Shown here: in pieces, positions 13,060 to 14,766 of the stretch | Layout: every line of letters starts with the position of its first letter | Numbering within the stretch: the stretch's first letter is position 1 | Translations under genes and position numbers: made by a program | The notes under the pieces: model-generated | Seen by the model: only the letters and a program-made list of their open reading frames with translations | Told to the model about the DNA's origin: nothing | Databases searched by the model: none | DNA from: QHBQ01 sp038230695 | GTDB taxonomy: Bacteria; Chloroflexota; Chloroflexia; QHBQ01 | Assembly (NCBI GenBank): GCA_038230695.1 | Contig: JBBRMT010000104.1 | Coordinates: 1 to 14,766, forward strand | Direction of reading: 5' to 3' | Length of the DNA: 14,766 nt

Positions 13060-14610
13060 TTAGCGATCGGAGGCTTTGGCGGGAAGATGGGCAGTGGTGG
13101 TGACGCTCATTGTTTTGATTGTCCCTGCCATCTTTTGATAGATCTCAAGTTGCACCGAGTCTCCGGGCAGATGCGTTAGCAGCAACGCCGCCAGCGGGTG
13201 GAAGTCGTCAATCTTCGTGCCATCAACGCTGATGATCACATCATCTTGCTGGATACCCGCATTGTTGGCGGGGCTACCATCGGCAACCGCTTCGACTATT
13301 GCCCCCTTGCTGAAGGATAGATTCCGATTTTTTACCTCATTATCCGACAGCATCAGGGTAGTCACCCCCAACCATGCGGCGTTGTCATTGGCGGGGGTGA
13401 ACTTCATCACGTAAAGGTTATCCGCGCCACCCTCACGATCGGAGATGAAGGCAATCTCGTTGGTGGTGGGACTCCACACCGGGTTGGTATCATAGGTACC
13501 CAGGTTGTCGGAGAGCAATCGAAACGGCTGCCCCGGCTTGCCCTGATCGTCGAACGCAACCACGTAGGTGCGCGGCTGGCGGTCATAATAGGTGAAGGCA
13601 ATCAAACGATCGCCCGCCCGCCAACTGGGTTGTCCTTCATCGGCAGGGGTGTTGGTTAGCTGAGTCTCCGCGCTGGTGGCCGAGCTCATCAGGTAGAGGT
13701 TGGTGGATTTATCACTCTCTGCTTTGGGGAAGACATAATAGCGGTCACTCGAGGAGCTAGCGACAAACCAGTAGTTAGTGTCCAACTGGCGAATATTGCT
13801 TAGGACACCTTGAGCGCCAATCTGATATACGTGTAGGTTGCTATTATTATCCTCGGCAACCACCAACGCGGATGAGTTGCTGTCAATCATGGCATATTGA
13901 TTTGTATTGAGCGTATCACTGATAATCGGAGCGGGCGTGCCGCCACTGGAGCTTACGTAGTAGCTGCGGTATTGTGCGTTGCCGCTGCTATCGGTAATCC
14001 AACGGGTAAAGGCAATCTGGCTGTCGCCGAACCAGATCGGCTTATATTCGTTGACCCCGCTATCGGTAGTAAGCTGCTGAGGATTGCCGCCAGAGGCAGG
14101 GACAATATAGATATGGCGGTCAGTGCTACCGCTTTGATTTATAGTGAACGCCAGGCGAGTGCCGTTAATGTTCCATGCGGGATAGTTATAGCTAATGCTG
14201 GGGTCGGTATTGTTGGTCAGCTTGCGGATTTCACCACGAGTGAATGGCTTGCTGTTGGCCGCCAGCCCTGTTGGGGTAGAACCAGGGGCAGCAGTGGCAA
14301 TAACGCCGGTAGGGGTGAAGGCAGCGTTCAGGTTGGGTGTAGGAGTAGCAGTAGGGTTGCCACCGAACCCGCCACCCCTTAGCAGCAGGAAACCGCCACC
14401 ACCTAGCGCGGCAAGCAAAACAACGATGATGCCAATTACCAGGCCTGTATTACCGCGCCGTTTCTGCGTTAGCGGGGGAGGGGGCGTATAGTAAACCGGT
14501 GGGGTGGTCGGTGGCGGGTAAGCAACTGGCGCAACCTGAACGCCACATTCGCCACAGAAAGTATCGCTTGGACCTAGCGCCGCCCCACAATTAACGCACT
14601 GTCGCTGCAT
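13060..14610 (-). CDS. Zinc-ribbon, membrane helix, TolB-like propeller and PDZ protein
   Basis: 516 residues. The N-terminus has a zinc ribbon with C5-x2-C8 and C19-x2-C22, predicted cytoplasmic. A Pro/Tyr-rich stretch (30-48) leads to KRR and a membrane helix at about 55-77. A Gly and Thr/Pro linker (78-125) follows. Residues 126-405 hold TolB/PD40-type propeller repeats, seen as YPAWNINGTRLAF (143-155), PIWFGDSQIAF (191-201), PSWRAGDRLIAF (328-339) and PVWSPTTNEIAFISDREGG (377-395). The C-terminal 412-505 is PDZ-like: WLGVTTLML, GAIVEAVADGSPANNAGIQQ, DDVIISVDG and LPGDSVQLEI. There is no protease domain. It probably binds exposed protein C-termini or peptides outside the membrane, while the zinc ribbon contacts something inside; both are inference. 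A GGGGG run seven bases before the ATG may serve as ribosome binding site. It lies 41 bases behind another leftward gene, so the two may be co-transcribed. Confidence 0.87.
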   Translation of the reverse strand: MQRQCVNCGAALGPSDTFCGECGVQVAPVAYPPPTTPPVYYTPPPPLTQKRRGNTGLVIGIIVVLLAALGGGGFLLLRGGGFGGNPTATPTPNLNAAFTPTGVIATAAPGSTPTGLAANSKPFTRGEIRKLTNNTDPSISYNYPAWNINGTRLAFTINQSGSTDRHIYIVPASGGNPQQLTTDSGVNEYKPIWFGDSQIAFTRWITDSSGNAQYRSYYVSSSGGTPAPIISDTLNTNQYAMIDSNSSALVVAEDNNSNLHVYQIGAQGVLSNIRQLDTNYWFVASSSSDRYYVFPKAESDKSTNLYLMSSATSAETQLTNTPADEGQPSWRAGDRLIAFTYYDRQPRTYVVAFDDQGKPGQPFRLLSDNLGTYDTNPVWSPTTNEIAFISDREGGADNLYVMKFTPANDNAAWLGVTTLMLSDNEVKNRNLSFSKGAIVEAVADGSPANNAGIQQDDVIISVDGTKIDDFHPLAALLLTHLPGDSVQLEIYQKMAGTIKTMSVTTTAHLPAKASDR

Positions 14611-14651
14611 GTAGCCCCCTATCTATCCCATCCGCACCTAACTGCGAACAT

Positions 14652-14766
14652 CTATTTGACTGGAGCAGTAATAATTGCGTATACGGTGGCTACAATGTTT
14701 TGCGTGCCATCCCACTTGCCAATTCCCGGTTTGGTGGGAATGGCGATGTTGAAGTCCTTGCTGCCG
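14652..14766 (-). CDS. 3' end of a leftward gene cut by the window edge
   Basis: An open minus-strand frame enters at the window end and stops at TAG (14654-14652). The 37 visible residues read GSKDFNIAIPTKPGIGKW, then DGTQNIVATVYAIITAPVK. The composition is protein-like and there is no competing start, but no family can be recognised. The stop lies 41 bases before the zinc-ribbon/PDZ gene in the same direction, which suggests an operon. It is too short for any functional statement. Confidence 0.55.
   Translation of the reverse strand, partial: GSKDFNIAIPTKPGIGKWDGTQNIVATVYAIITAPVK

Noticed and set aside
14656..14685. Rightward TTGACT, 18 bases, TATACG resembling a promoter
   Set aside because: It faces into the leftward partial gene, has a weak -10 and no rightward gene follows in the window.

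Overview
The window reads as a chromosomal segment of a moderately GC-rich bacterium with ordinary sigma-70-type promoters. I favour the Chloroflexota. The basis is indirect: several proteins are anchored by one membrane helix with Thr/Pro/Ala-rich extracytoplasmic linkers, one carries an N-terminal zinc ribbon ahead of its membrane helix, there is a V4R-type protein, and a BNR propeller is paired with a MoaD-like protein. No rRNA, tRNA, CRISPR array, transposase or phage gene is visible, and nothing proves the taxon.

Left part (1-4831). A GT2 glycosyltransferase of the carotenoid/hopanoid lipid type reads rightward. It runs tail-to-tail into a leftward cluster of three genes: a BNR (Asp-box) beta-propeller, a MoaD/ThiS-like beta-grasp protein ending in Gly-Gly and joined to the propeller by an ATGA overlap, and a four-cysteine uracil-DNA glycosylase. 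Behind them, also leftward, is a zinc-dependent glucose-dehydrogenase-like medium-chain dehydrogenase with its own promoter, a consensus ribosome binding site and a tandem repeat in its leader.

Middle part (5035-8976). A membrane-anchored VWA-domain protein points right and a cytochrome P450 points left. Between them lie about 300 bases of non-coding DNA with a duplicated GC-rich hairpin repeat and a large interrupted palindrome. The P450 has a perfect consensus promoter. The spacer beyond it carries another duplicated hairpin that sits in the probable leader of the next rightward gene.

Right part (8977-14766). Three rightward genes appear to be separate transcription units. They encode a membrane-anchored cyclophilin-type prolyl isomerase, a membrane-anchored propeller-like protein with an Asn-rich N-terminus, and a TPR plus V4R-like protein. 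The first ends in a good intrinsic terminator; the second and third have excellent promoters; the third also ends in a textbook terminator. Facing them is a leftward protein with a zinc ribbon, a membrane helix, a TolB-type propeller and a C-terminal PDZ domain, preceded by the 3' end of one more leftward gene cut by the window edge.

How the genes relate. Only the propeller/MoaD-like/UDG group and the pair at the right edge look like operons. A loose theme is cell-surface display: VWA, cyclophilin and two propellers are each held by a membrane helix with the domain predicted outside. The most interesting candidate for undescribed biology is the translationally coupled propeller plus diglycine-tailed MoaD-like protein. 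Duplicated hairpin repeats and Asn/Gly-Asp-Gln motifs are the other unexplained signals.
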